From positions 248,001-312,000 of the forward strand of contig NZ_JBPGNY010000002.1 in the NCBI RefSeq assembly GCF_051133435.1: a DNA stretch of 64,000 nucleotides. The letters are read 5' to 3'. A program made the position numbers and the translations under genes. Positions 25,689-34,317 of this stretch are shown in pieces. Source of the DNA: JAAYAO01 sp051133435. GTDB lineage: Bacteria; Actinomycetota; Actinomycetes; Propionibacteriales; Propionibacteriaceae. Below the pieces are notes generated by a model. That model did no database searches. It worked only from the letters and a program-made list of their open reading frames with translations, and was not told the origin of the DNA. The stretch's first letter is position 1. The number at the start of each line of letters is the position of its first letter.

Positions 25689-25767
25689 GCTGCTGCAAAC
25701 CGCCTGATCTTGGCCCGCCGTCACCGCATACAGCTTTGCTGCCAAGAATCGGGCCAGTTGCAGCAGC
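25689..25767. repeat. Nested inverted repeat
   Basis: Outer arms of ten bases (25689-25698 and 25758-25767) are perfectly complementary. Inner six-base arms (25709-25714 and 25741-25746, CTTGGC/GCCAAG) also pair, giving a two-tier stem-loop of 79 bases. Confidence 0.6.
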
Positions 25768-25840
25768 CGGGCCACAGCAGAGTTCGGCAGCAGGAGCCGG
25801 GGTCAGGATTTCCGGGTCACGGATTCGAGCGGGCCCGCAC

Positions 25841-25861
25841 GGGTGAATCCGGAATTCACCC
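25841..25861. repeat. Perfect 8-bp inverted repeat
   Basis: GGGTGAAT and ATTCACCC around a five-base spacer (CCGGA). Confidence 0.6.
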
Positions 25862-25880
25862 CCGGCTCCGAGCCCGACTC

Positions 25881-25964
25881 CGGGTACCAAAACCCCCAAC
25901 TCACCTCGCCAATTTGCGGCTGTCAGCCCGAATCCGGGGTGTGAGTTGGGGATTTGGGTACCCG
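25881..25964. repeat. 24-bp inverted repeat with 36-base loop
   Basis: Arms 25881-25904 and 25941-25964 match at 22 of 24 positions. It lies about 60 bases past the stop of the minus-strand MFS gene. There is no T run, so a simple terminator is not the obvious reading. Confidence 0.7.
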
Positions 25965-26022
25965 AGTGGCTGGTTTGCGCGCCCGCCACTGCGACAAACC
26001 TCCGGCTCGGCGGCCCGCCGTC

Positions 26023-27264
26023 TCAGTTTCGGGTTCGCGGACGGGTGCGCAGGGCCAGGAAGCCCAGGACGGTGGCCGGTATCAACAGCACCATCGCCAC
26101 CAGGTTCAGCCCGGCATACCCCAGCAGGGCCAGCAAAGGTCCGCCGATCACCGCCGCGGCAGCGCCGGCGTAACTCATCAGCGCGTCGGTGGCGCCCTGC
26201 AGCGGCACCCGCACCTCACCGGAATCGACGCCGGCGAACAATGCCGACGACGCGATCAGGGCCATCGACCAGCCCAGCCCGAGGGTGATCAGGGCGATCG
26301 TGGTCAGGGTCATGTTGCCGGTGGGGCCGGCCACAGCACCGAGAATCAGGGACAGTGCCAGGGTGGCCAGGGCCGCGAAGGCGACCGGCATCGCACCCCA
26401 GCGGTCGGCGAGCAGACCGAACACCGGGCTGAGTGCGTACATGCCCAGGATGTGCAGGCTGATCACCAGGCCCACCAGTTTCAGGCCGTGGCCGTGGTGC
26501 TCGATGTGCAGTGGGGTCATCGACATCACCCCGACCATCACCGCATGCGCGATCGCGATCAGCAACAGCGCGAAGCGGGCCACCCGGTGCCGCAGGGCCC
26601 AGCCGAGCGCGGCCCAGGCCGGTACCGGACGGGACGGGCCGCCCCGGCCGTGGTGGTGGTGGTCGGCGGTCGGCTGCTCCTCGACCGGGGGCAGCGGCAG
26701 CAGGGTGCGAATCACCAACGCCGCCGCACCGAAGGCGACCAGCGAGAACAGGTACGGTCCGGCCAACTCCGGCACCCCGACGCGGTCACCGAGGCGGGCC
26801 CCGACGGTGGACAGGTTCGGGCCGAGTACCGAACCGATCGTGGTGCCCCACACCACCAGGGACAGGGTGCGTCCGCGCTTTTCGGGTTCGGCCAGGTCGG
26901 CGGCGGCATAACGGGTCTGCAATCCGGTGGCGGTGGCCACCCCGAACAGCACCAGCCCCAGCAACAGCGGAATCAACGCCTGGGCCAGGGCCGAGAAGAT
27001 CACCACGATCGCGCCGATGACCGCGATCAGGTAGCCGCCGGTCAGGGCGGTGCGGCGGCTGTGGGTGGCGGCGACCCGGGCCAGGGGTACCGCGGCGATC
27101 GCACTGCCCAGCACGCTGACCGCCTGACCCACCCCGGCCAGTGCGGTGCCGCCGACGCTGGCGACCAGCAGGGCACCGACCGCGATACCGGAGGCGACGC
27201 CGATGCCGCCGAGCACATTGCCGGCCATCAGCACCGCCACCGGGCGCGCGGAAGAACTTGTCAT
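26023..27264 (-). CDS. Major facilitator superfamily transporter
   Basis: 413 residues with about 12 hydrophobic helices. The N-terminal half has the loop R-V-A-A-T-H-S-R-R and the central cytoplasmic loop is His-rich (A-D-H-H-H-H-G) and Pro-rich. It resembles bacterial drug/metabolite efflux MFS proteins; substrate unknown. ATG 27264 is chosen because the preceding in-frame ATG at 27300 gives 12 residues unlike a transporter start. It is divergent from an ABC exporter operon. A TGACA-GT-TGTCA palindrome (27300-27311) lies between them. Confidence 0.85.
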   Translation of the reverse strand: MTSSSARPVAVLMAGNVLGGIGVASGIAVGALLVASVGGTALAGVGQAVSVLGSAIAAVPLARVAATHSRRTALTGGYLIAVIGAIVVIFSALAQALIPLLLGLVLFGVATATGLQTRYAAADLAEPEKRGRTLSLVVWGTTIGSVLGPNLSTVGARLGDRVGVPELAGPYLFSLVAFGAAALVIRTLLPLPPVEEQPTADHHHHGRGGPSRPVPAWAALGWALRHRVARFALLLIAIAHAVMVGVMSMTPLHIEHHGHGLKLVGLVISLHILGMYALSPVFGLLADRWGAMPVAFAALATLALSLILGAVAGPTGNMTLTTIALITLGLGWSMALIASSALFAGVDSGEVRVPLQGATDALMSYAGAAAAVIGGPLLALLGYAGLNLVAMVLLIPATVLGFLALRTRPRTRN

Positions 27265-27299
27265 GAGCCGACAGCCTAGAGCGTTCGCCGCCGCGGTCA

Positions 27300-27311
27300 T
27301 GACAGTTGTCA
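27300..27311. promoter_or_regulatory. 12-bp palindrome in MFS/ABC divergent region
   Basis: TGACA and TGTCA around GT, 36 bases upstream of the MFS start codon. A possible operator, with no regulator identified. Confidence 0.3.
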
Positions 27312-27329
27312 GCGCCGATTGGTGACGTT

Positions 27330-27351
27330 GCGGGATACCGCGGCATACCGC
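27330..27351 (+). promoter_or_regulatory. Two overlapping GCGG-N4-CCGC repeats, possible response-regulator site
   Basis: GCGG-GATA-CCGC (27330-27341) and GCGG-CATA-CCGC (27340-27351) are repeated with a ten-base period, one helical turn, 20 bases upstream of the ABC ATPase start. The period suits side-by-side binding of a LuxR-type response-regulator dimer; the operon encodes one. Confidence 0.45.
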
Positions 27352-27371
27352 CGAAGTTCGAAACTGGACTT

Positions 27372-28244
27372 ATGAACGACACCCCTGCGATTTCCATCAC
27401 CGGATTCACCAAGCGCTTCGGCGACCTGGTGGCCGTCGACGACCTCGATCTGCACGTCCCGGCGGGCCAGATCCTGGCCCTGCTCGGCCCCAATGGGGCG
27501 GGCAAGTCGACCACCACCGAAGCGGTGATCGGCCTCACCGGGGTTGAGAGCGGCCGGATCGAGGTCTTCGGCAGTTCGCCGATCGCCGCGGTGCGCAGCG
27601 GCGACACCGGCGCGATGTTGCAGAACGGCACCCTGCTGGCCGAAACCTCGGTGCGCAATCTGCTGCGCCTGATGCACGGCTTGCACCGCCACCCATTGCC
27701 GATGGACGAGGTGATCGAACGGGCCGAGTTGGGGCCGATCCTGCGCTCCGGTGTGGGCAAGCTGTCCGGCGGCCAGGCCCAGCGGCTCCGCTTCGCCCTG
27801 GCGATCATGTCCGACCCGCGGCTGTTGATCCTCGACGAGCCGACCGTGGGCATGGACGTCGACGCCCGCCGCCGGTTCTGGGCCACGATGGACGATCTCG
27901 CCGACGGCGGCCGCACCATCATGTTCGCCACCCATTACCTCGAGGAGGCCGACGACTTCGCCGACCGGATCGTGGTGATGAACGCCGGACGAGTGGTGGC
28001 CGACGGCACCGGGGACGAGATCAAGTCGATCGTGGGTGGCCGCCACATCCGCTTCCACGGGCCCGCCCGGAACTGGGACGAGCTGCCCGGCGTGGTCTCG
28101 GTCGCCGCCGAGAACGGTGGCTGGGTGCTGAACTGCTCCGATTCCGATGCCGCCCTGCGGGCCCTGCTCACCGACCCGGAGGTCCGTGACGTCGACATCA
28201 CCTCCCCCAGCCTCGAAGACGCTTTCGTCGAACTGGTCGCCTGA
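27372..28244 (+). CDS. ABC-2 type exporter, ATP-binding protein
   Basis: 290 residues. Walker A G-P-N-G-A-G-K-S-T-T, signature L-S-G-G-Q-A-Q-R, Walker B L-L-I-L-D-E-P-T-V-G-M-D and the switch His in A-T-H-Y-L-E-E-A-D are complete. The C-terminal extension of DrrA/CcmA-like drug-export ATPases is present. ATG 27372 is used because the earlier in-frame starts add residues lacking homology-like pattern. It is the first gene of ABC ATPase, ABC-2 permease, sensor kinase, response regulator. Confidence 0.92.
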   Translation: MNDTPAISITGFTKRFGDLVAVDDLDLHVPAGQILALLGPNGAGKSTTTEAVIGLTGVESGRIEVFGSSPIAAVRSGDTGAMLQNGTLLAETSVRNLLRLMHGLHRHPLPMDEVIERAELGPILRSGVGKLSGGQAQRLRFALAIMSDPRLLILDEPTVGMDVDARRRFWATMDDLADGGRTIMFATHYLEEADDFADRIVVMNAGRVVADGTGDEIKSIVGGRHIRFHGPARNWDELPGVVSVAAENGGWVLNCSDSDAALRALLTDPEVRDVDITSPSLEDAFVELVA

Positions 28245-28263
28245 CCACCGAAAGGACCACCCC

Positions 28264-29058
28264 ATGTCTGCCATGGACACCGCCATCACCCGCCCCGAGG
28301 CACCCCGCCGCGGCACCAACCCGTTCGCGCACTACATCGTCCAGAGCCTGCTGCAAACCCTGCGGGATTGGACCTTCATCGCCTTCGTGGTGGCGATGCC
28401 CACCACGATGTACCTGTTCTTCTCCGGCATCTACGGCGACCAGGAGGCCGCCGGCGGGGTCAGCGTGGCCGCGGCGATGATGATCACGATGGCCACCTAC
28501 GGCGGACTCGGCGCGGCGATGAGCGCGGGCAACCAGATCCAAGTCGAACGCAGCAGTGGTTGGTTCCGCCAGTTGATGCTCACCTCCCTGACCCCCACCC
28601 AATTCCTGATCGGCAAGATCACCACCGCGGTCGGGGTGGTGGTGCCGGCGATCGGCATCGTCTACCTGGCCGGTGCCCTGCGCGGGGTGCGGCTGGACGC
28701 CCAGGTGTGGGCGTCGTCCCTGGTGCTGATCGTGGTCACCCTGTTGCCGATGGTGTTGCTGGGTCTGGTGCTCGGCCTGTGGCTGAAGCCGGCCGCGGCC
28801 GGGGCGGCCACCACCTTGACCATGCTCGCCCTGTCGATGCTCGGAGGGCTGTGGTTCCCGCTGGACATGATGCCGTCCACGATGCAGTTCATCGGCAAGC
28901 TGTTGCCGACCCACTGGGCCGGGCAGATCGGCCTGTGGCCGGTGCTGGGTGGCGACTTCCCCTGGCGCGGGGTGCTCGTGATCGGCATCTGGCTGCTGGG
29001 GCTGCTGTTGATCGCGACGCTGGGATACCGTCAGGCAGTGCGCACCTCGCGCCGCTGA
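28264..29058 (+). CDS. ABC-2 type exporter, permease
   Basis: 264 residues with six hydrophobic helices in the ABC-2 permease layout. It sits 19 bases after the ATPase with GAAAGGAC upstream of ATG 28264. Together they should form an export pump for a drug, lipid or peptide. The adjacent two-component system suggests induction by membrane or antibiotic stress. Confidence 0.9.
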   Translation: MSAMDTAITRPEAPRRGTNPFAHYIVQSLLQTLRDWTFIAFVVAMPTTMYLFFSGIYGDQEAAGGVSVAAAMMITMATYGGLGAAMSAGNQIQVERSSGWFRQLMLTSLTPTQFLIGKITTAVGVVVPAIGIVYLAGALRGVRLDAQVWASSLVLIVVTLLPMVLLGLVLGLWLKPAAAGAATTLTMLALSMLGGLWFPLDMMPSTMQFIGKLLPTHWAGQIGLWPVLGGDFPWRGVLVIGIWLLGLLLIATLGYRQAVRTSRR

Positions 29059-29075
29059 CCCTGCTGCCGAAGAAC

Positions 29076-30227
29076 GTGATCGTGATCCAGACCGACACCA
29101 CCGCCCCGGCCTTCAACCCCGACGCCGTCGGGCTGCCGTGGTGGCGCCGGGCACTGGCCCAGGGAGCCGGCTACATCCTGCCGAGTTCGCTGTTCGTGTT
29201 CGTCCCGATGCTGTTCGCCCAGGACTACACCCCGCTCACCTGGACGCTGATGTTCCTGTGTGCGGGGGCGATCCTGGTGTTCTATCTGGGGTCACCCCTG
29301 GTGGCACATTGGCCGGAGACCCGGCGCTGGCTGTGGCTGCTCGGACTGTGCTTGACCATCATGTCGATGGGCTTTATCGACCCGCACTCGCGGTTCTACT
29401 ACTTCGCACCCTTCGTCACGTCGATATCCGCCTACCTGATCACCTGGCGGCATGCCCGGATGGTGATCATCGCCACCTCGTCGATGACGGTGGGACTGTC
29501 GGTGCTGCGGATGGACATGTTCGGCGTGGTGATGGCCCTGATGGCGATCACACTGGGCTGGGGGTTGGGCTCGGGGCTGGAATCCGAACGGGTGAAACGG
29601 GCCCTGGCCCTGGCCGAGGAACGTACCGCGGTGTTGGCGGTGGCGGCCGAACGCGAACGGATCGGACGCGATCTGCACGACATCCTGGGTCACTCGCTCA
29701 CCACGATCGCGGTGAAGGCCGACCTGGCCTCCCGACTGGTCGGTCGCTCCGACGAGGACGCCCGCAGCGAGATCGAGCAGGTCGCCGAGGTCGCCCGGCA
29801 GGCCTTGGCGGACGTGCGGTCGACCGCCTCGGGCATGCACGAGGTGCGATTGGCCAGCGAGATCGCCTCGGCCCGCTCGGTGCTGCAGGCTGCCGGCATC
29901 GAATGCCGGGTACCGTCCGCGCTGCCGGTGCTGGACGACGTTCGCTCGGAGGCCTTCGGTTATGTGGTGCGCGAAGGGGTGACCAATGTGGTGCGGCACT
30001 CCGGCGCCGCGACCTGCACCATCGAGGTGGCCGACGACTGCGTGGCGGTGATTGATGACGGACACGGCTTCGCAAGGACCAAACGCCGCACGGGATTGCG
30101 CGGGCTGACCGAGCGCATCGAACAGGCCGGTGGCACCCTTGAGGTGGATTCGGGTTCGGGTGGCACCACCATCCGGGCGGTGCTGCACGACAATGTCGAG
30201 GCCGGTTGGGCGGAGGTGACGGCATGA
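29076..30227 (+). CDS. DesK/NarX-type sensor histidine kinase
   Basis: 383 residues. Five to six membrane helices in the first ~150 residues form the sensor, then the HisKA_3 box E-R-E-R-I-G-R-D-L-H-D-I-L-G-H-S-L with the phospho-acceptor His, and a HATPase domain (N in V-R-E-G-V-T-N-V-V-R-H, D-D-G-H-G-F, G-L-R-G-L). Start GTG 29076, with GTG 29082 as an alternative. Its end overlaps the response regulator (ATGA). It resembles DesK-family sensors of membrane state next to ABC-2 exporters. Confidence 0.9.
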   Translation: MIVIQTDTTAPAFNPDAVGLPWWRRALAQGAGYILPSSLFVFVPMLFAQDYTPLTWTLMFLCAGAILVFYLGSPLVAHWPETRRWLWLLGLCLTIMSMGFIDPHSRFYYFAPFVTSISAYLITWRHARMVIIATSSMTVGLSVLRMDMFGVVMALMAITLGWGLGSGLESERVKRALALAEERTAVLAVAAERERIGRDLHDILGHSLTTIAVKADLASRLVGRSDEDARSEIEQVAEVARQALADVRSTASGMHEVRLASEIASARSVLQAAGIECRVPSALPVLDDVRSEAFGYVVREGVTNVVRHSGAATCTIEVADDCVAVIDDGHGFARTKRRTGLRGLTERIEQAGGTLEVDSGSGGTTIRAVLHDNVEAGWAEVTA

Positions 30228-30844
30228 TCCGGGTGGTGATCGCCGACGACCAGGGGCTGATCCGGTCGGCGCTGGCCACGACGCTGGACCTGGAGGACGA
30301 CCTGACGGTGGTCGGCCGCGCCGCGACCTGCGCCGAGGTGGTGCGGGTCTGCGCCGAAACCCAACCCGATGTGGTGTTGCTGGACGTGCAGATGCCCGAC
30401 GGCGGTCTCGACGCCGAGGACGGGATCGACGCGATTCCGGCCCTGTTGCAGGCCGCCCCCGAAGCGCGGGTGATCGTGGTGACCACCTTCGGTCGTCCCG
30501 GCTATCTGCAACGTTCGATGGCGAACGGGGCGGTCGGTTTTCTGGTCAAGGACGCTCCGGTGGAGCGGTTGATCCAAGGCATCCGCGGGGTCGCCACGGG
30601 GATGCACGTGGTCGATCCGGAACTGGCGGTGGCTTCCCTGTCGATCGGGTCGAGCCCGTTGTCGGAGCGCGAGGCGCTGGTGTTGGCGGCCTCGGCCGGT
30701 GGGGCCTCCACCGAGCAGATCGCCGCCCGGGTGCACCTGTCGGAGGGCACCGTCCGCAACTATTTGAGCGCCGCGATCGGCAAACTCGGTGCCCGCAACC
30801 GGGCCGAGGCCCTGCGCACCGCCACCGACAACGGCTGGGTCTGA
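30224..30844 (+). CDS. NarL/LuxR-type response regulator
   Basis: 206 residues. The receiver domain has Asp-Asp at residues 8-9, the phospho-acceptor Asp in V-V-L-L-D-V-Q-M-P and Lys in F-L-V-K-D-A. The C-terminal LuxR HTH reads L-S-E-R-E-A-L-V-L and S-E-G-T-V-R-N-Y-L-S-A-A-I-G-K-L. It overlaps the kinase gene by four bases. The likely target is the repeat at 27330-27351. Confidence 0.92.
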   Translation: MIRVVIADDQGLIRSALATTLDLEDDLTVVGRAATCAEVVRVCAETQPDVVLLDVQMPDGGLDAEDGIDAIPALLQAAPEARVIVVTTFGRPGYLQRSMANGAVGFLVKDAPVERLIQGIRGVATGMHVVDPELAVASLSIGSSPLSEREALVLAASAGGASTEQIAARVHLSEGTVRNYLSAAIGKLGARNRAEALRTATDNGWV

Positions 30845-30874
30845 GGTCCTTATCCGGGGTCTCATCCGGTCTTT

Positions 30875-31447
30875 TCAGGCGGACGTGCGGGGGAAGAGTC
30901 TCTGCACCGCGGTCTCGATTGCCGCGCGCCGGGCAGCCAGGAAGGCGTCCCGCTGCTTCTTCGCGGTGAAGGTGCCGGCCTGTCCTGCCCAAGCGGTCGC
31001 GAGCTGGCTGACGAAGACCAACACATCCCACGGATCCCAATCCTGGTTGAGGACGCCGGCTTCCTGGGCGGCGCGGATCTGTTCGACCTTGCCGGTGATC
31101 AACGCCCGGTAGGGGTCGTCCGGATCCTGGGTGGCGGTCGGTTCGAGTTCACCCCAGCGCATCAATCGCAGCCGCTCGGGATGGGCAACCAGATGATCGT
31201 GCACCCGCACCGCGTAGCCGGGCAGGTCGGCGGCGTCCAGGGGCACGGCTTCACCCATCGCGGCGAGTTCCCGGGCGACGACGAAGCGGTAGAGCTCACC
31301 CTTGCCGCGGAAGTAGGCGTACACCCGTTCCTTGCTGGTGCGGGCGGTGTCGGCGATCCGTTCCACCCGGGCACCGGCGATGCCGTGCTCGGCGAACTCC
31401 GCGGTCGCTGCGGCGACGATGCGGTCGCGAGTGGGTTCGGTGGCCAT
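30875..31447 (-). CDS. TetR family transcriptional regulator
   Basis: 190 residues. HTH A-R-V-E-R-I-A-D-T-A-R-T-S-K-E-R-V-Y-A-Y-F with the usual C-terminal tail. It is divergent from the aldo/keto reductase, and a 29-bp palindrome covers the intergenic region including a -10-like box. It probably represses both directions in response to an aldehyde or ketone-like molecule, which is inference from the neighbour. Confidence 0.9.
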   Translation of the reverse strand: MATEPTRDRIVAAATAEFAEHGIAGARVERIADTARTSKERVYAYFRGKGELYRFVVARELAAMGEAVPLDAADLPGYAVRVHDHLVAHPERLRLMRWGELEPTATQDPDDPYRALITGKVEQIRAAQEAGVLNQDWDPWDVLVFVSQLATAWAGQAGTFTAKKQRDAFLAARRAAIETAVQRLFPRTSA

Positions 31448-31490
31448 GACCGAAGGATACGGGGGTTCCGTCCGGGCCCGGGAACAACTA

Positions 31491-31519
31491 GAGTCAAACC
31501 AAACCGTTTGGTATGACTC
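31491..31519. promoter_or_regulatory. 29-bp palindromic operator
   Basis: Inner arms ACCAAAC and GTTTGGT flank one base, and outer arms GAGTCA and TGACTC extend the symmetry; only one mismatched pair and the centre break it. It overlaps TAGAGT (31489-31494), a plausible -10 box, and ends before the Shine-Dalgarno of the aldo/keto reductase. This is a strong TetR operator candidate. Confidence 0.75.
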
Positions 31520-31530
31520 AGGAGATGATC

Positions 31531-32466
31531 ATGGAACAGCGCACCCTCGGCCAAGGACTCGTGGTGAGCGCCATCGGCTACGGCTCGATGGGCACCGCGG
31601 TCGGCTACGGCCCGGCCGACGACAGCGAGTCGATCGCCGCGATCCGCAAGGCCCACGAACTCGGTGTGACCCACTTCGACACCGCCGAGATGTACGGCTG
31701 GGGCACGGGCGAGAAACTGCTCGGCACGGCTCTGGCGCCGATTCGGGACGAAGTGACGATCGCGACCAAGTTCGGCTTCACCCCGTCCTTCGCCCCCGAT
31801 TCGCGGCCCGAGCACATTCGCGAGGTGGTCGAGGCGAGCCTGCGCAACCTCGGCACCGATCACATCGACCTGCTGTACCAGCACGTGCACGACCCGCAGG
31901 TGCCGGTCGAAGAGGTGGTCGGGGTGATGGCCGAGTTCGTCACCGCGGGCAAGGTGCGCCACCTCGGCCTGTCGAACACCGGCCCCGAGCAGATCCGCAA
32001 GGCCCATGCGGTGCACCCGATCTCGGTGCTGCAGGCGGAGTATTCGATCTTCGCCCGCGAGACCGAGTCTTTCTGGCGGGTGCTGGACGAGCTCGACATC
32101 GGGCTGGTGGCCTACTCACCGCTGGCGCGCGGCTTCTTGTCGGGTGCGGTGCGTCCGCGCAGTGAGTACGGGGCCGATGATTTCCGCCAACACATCGGCT
32201 GGTGGGCCCCGGAGAACTTCGACGCCAACCTCGAGATCGTCGCCGGGCTCACCGGTCTCGCCGCCGAGAAGGGCGCTTCCCTGGCCCAGGTGGCGCTGGC
32301 CTGGCTGCTCGCCCAACGCCCCGACATCGTCCCGATTCCGGGCTCGCGCAACCCCGACCGAGTCGCCCAGAACGTCGCGGCGGCAGCGGTGCAGCTCACC
32401 GCCGAGGATCTGCAGCGGATCGCCGAGATCGCTCCGGACGGCGGGGTGGGCAGCCGGGCCTGGTGA
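31531..32466 (+). CDS. Aldo/keto reductase
   Basis: 311 residues of the (beta/alpha)8 NADPH-dependent family. The catalytic tetrad is visible: Asp and Tyr in F-D-T-A-E-M-Y-G, Lys in A-T-K-F-G, His in Y-Q-H-V-H-D. Close to YakC/Tas/AKR13-type enzymes, which reduce aldehydes and ketones. The ATG at 31531 is chosen because CAGGAG (31519-31524) is six bases upstream; ATG 31513 or 31525 would sit inside or next to that site. Confidence 0.9.
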   Translation: MEQRTLGQGLVVSAIGYGSMGTAVGYGPADDSESIAAIRKAHELGVTHFDTAEMYGWGTGEKLLGTALAPIRDEVTIATKFGFTPSFAPDSRPEHIREVVEASLRNLGTDHIDLLYQHVHDPQVPVEEVVGVMAEFVTAGKVRHLGLSNTGPEQIRKAHAVHPISVLQAEYSIFARETESFWRVLDELDIGLVAYSPLARGFLSGAVRPRSEYGADDFRQHIGWWAPENFDANLEIVAGLTGLAAEKGASLAQVALAWLLAQRPDIVPIPGSRNPDRVAQNVAAAAVQLTAEDLQRIAEIAPDGGVGSRAW

Positions 32467-32570
32467 GCCGGCCGTCCCGGTGGGTCGCCGAAGAGGTCGC
32501 TGTGCGTACCGGCGTGACCATAATGGCCGTGCCGGGACGCAGTGCGCCCTCACAAGCACCGGGAGGAAAC

Positions 32571-33377
32571 ATGGCTCGACTCGACGGACAAGCGATCTTC
32601 ATCACCGGGGCGGGCTCCGGTCTGGGAGCGGCAACCGCCGAACTGGGTGCCCGCGAGAGGGCCAAGGTGGCCTGCCTCGACCAGCGCCTCGAGGTGGCCG
32701 AGCACACCGCCGCGCGGGTGCAGGAACTCGGCTCCGAGGCCTTCGCGGTGGAGGCCGATGTCACCAACTTCGCGCAGATGGCCCGGGCCGCGGAGCAGGC
32801 CACCGAGGCCCTCGGCCCGATGCACGGCGTGGTGGCCTCGGCCGGTATCTCGAGTTGGAACCCGTCGGCGCAGATGCCGGAGGAACAGTGGGACCAGATG
32901 ATCGCGGTCAACCTCAAGGGTGTGTGGCTGGCCTCGAAGTTCTTGATCGAGGGAATGCAGCAACTCGGCGGCGGCTCGATCGTGAACATCGCCAGCGTCG
33001 CCGGGCTGGTCGGGTTGCCGGGGATTCCGCACTATGCGGCCGCCAAGGGCGGGGTGGTGTCGCTTACCCGTCAGTTGGCGGTGGATTACGGGCCGGACGG
33101 GATTCGGGTCAATGCGATCTGCCCCGGCGAGGTACCGACCCCGATGCTGGTCTCGGCCGCCGAGCGGCACGCCCGCAAGGCCGGAGCCGACGATGTCTCG
33201 GCCACGGCCCGGCAGAACCTCGAGGCTCATGCCCGCGACTACCCGCTGGGCCGGTTGGGGCGGCCCGACGACATCGCGAGTATGGCGGTGATGCTGTTGT
33301 CTGCGGAATCGGAGTGGGTGACCGGTCAGTCGATCGCGGTGGACGGCGGGTTCACCACCGCGCGCGGCGGCTTCTGA
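32571..33377 (+). CDS. Short-chain dehydrogenase/reductase
   Basis: 268 residues. T-G-A-G-S-G-L-G, N-I-A-S-V, Y-A-A-A-K and D-G-G-F are all present, so it is probably active. GGGAGGAAAC precedes ATG 32571. It follows the aldo/keto reductase by 104 bases. Its last 52 bases overlap the convergent CPBP protease gene. Substrate unknown. Confidence 0.88.
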   Translation: MARLDGQAIFITGAGSGLGAATAELGARERAKVACLDQRLEVAEHTAARVQELGSEAFAVEADVTNFAQMARAAEQATEALGPMHGVVASAGISSWNPSAQMPEEQWDQMIAVNLKGVWLASKFLIEGMQQLGGGSIVNIASVAGLVGLPGIPHYAAAKGGVVSLTRQLAVDYGPDGIRVNAICPGEVPTPMLVSAAERHARKAGADDVSATARQNLEAHARDYPLGRLGRPDDIASMAVMLLSAESEWVTGQSIAVDGGFTTARGGF

Positions 33378-34201
33378 ACCGGGTTGCTCAGCCGGCGAAT
33401 CGCCACGGTGGCCAGCAACATCACCAACCAGGAGGCGACCACCACCGTCCAATAGGCCGGGGGGTGGGCCCTTCCGGCTTCGGTGATCAGGTTCAGTGAC
33501 GAGGCCGGCACCGCGTGCGCGAAGACCGCCGGCCAGACCGTGCCCATGCGCAGTACCAGGGCGGTCAGCAGGGGTGACCAGAAGGCGATGCCGATCGTGC
33601 TGGTGAGCGCCTCGGTGGTGCTGAGCAGGCCCTGATGCCACATCAGACCGTGCAGCGGAAGATGCCAAGCCATCCAGATTCCGGCGATCGCCAACGACAT
33701 CGGCCAGAACCCCCAGTGCCGCCACGCCGAGAGCAGGTGTCCGCGCCACAACACCTCCTCCCCCAGGGTGCTCAGCCCGAACAGCAGGGGGCCGAGCAGC
33801 AACAGGGGCAGAGCGAACAGCAGTTGGTCTGCCCCGATCGGGTCGGCGCCGACTGCCAAGGAGGCCAGCACCGGGACGGCGAGCACCACGAGCATCACTG
33901 CCAGGGCGAGACCGTAGGACGTGGCGATGTTGCGGAACGACACTGGTCGCAGCCGCCAGGTCTCGGCGACCTTGCGGTGACCGACGATCAGTAGGGCGGC
34001 CAGGGAGGCGAGTGCCGGAATCCAGCGTCCGAGCAGGATCACCCAGGTGGGCACCTCGGTGTTGGTGACGAAGAAGAGCGCGCAAAGGGTGCCTGTCATG
34101 ATGAAGGCGAGGCCGATGGCAAGCTTGGTGGCTGCGGCGAGCGTGCCGGCGGTGGCGGGAGTGCCGGCGGTAGCGGGAGTGGCGGTGCGCTGAGTGTTCA
34201 T
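33326..34201 (-). CDS. CPBP family intramembrane metalloprotease
   Basis: 291 residues, about eight hydrophobic segments. The motif G-E-E-V-L-W-R-G supplies the catalytic Glu-Glu and Arg, with further His residues in W-M-A-W-H and F-A-H-A. CPBP (Abi/CAAX-processing-type) proteases cleave membrane or prenylated proteins, and often give immunity to peptides, but the substrate is unknown. The 3' end overlaps the convergent SDR by 52 bases. Confidence 0.85.
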   Translation of the reverse strand: MNTQRTATPATAGTPATAGTLAAATKLAIGLAFIMTGTLCALFFVTNTEVPTWVILLGRWIPALASLAALLIVGHRKVAETWRLRPVSFRNIATSYGLALAVMLVVLAVPVLASLAVGADPIGADQLLFALPLLLLGPLLFGLSTLGEEVLWRGHLLSAWRHWGFWPMSLAIAGIWMAWHLPLHGLMWHQGLLSTTEALTSTIGIAFWSPLLTALVLRMGTVWPAVFAHAVPASSLNLITEAGRAHPPAYWTVVVASWLVMLLATVAIRRLSNPVQKPPRAVVNPPSTAID

Positions 34202-34317
34202 GGTTCCAGCCTCATCGGCCGGGGCCTCGCAGGACTATCGATGGTTTCCCTTCGGCGGCACTGACCTGACCCCGGACGTGACCGGGGGTCACCCCGCATG
34301 GTCGCTCGGGGTCGGCC

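Larger units (their letters stand above)
25543..26022. other. 480-bp gene-free region with nested inverted repeats
   Basis: No convincing gene. Open frames exist on both strands but lack ribosome-binding sites and recognisable protein sequence. The region holds three separate inverted repeats (listed individually) and two related direct copies of a C/A-rich motif at 25621-25643 and 25887-25908 (about 18 of 22 identical). It contains the promoter of the SDR-sulfotransferase operon at its left end and follows the MFS gene (minus strand) at its right end. It could be transcribed as a structured 3' tail of the MFS mRNA or as a small RNA. Confidence 0.5.

Noticed and set aside
25590..26288. Plus-strand 232-residue frame in the gene-free region
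   Set aside because: Arg/Pro-rich with no ribosome-binding site, and it runs into the MFS gene in antisense; the minus-strand 147-residue frame (25546-25989) is equally unconvincing.
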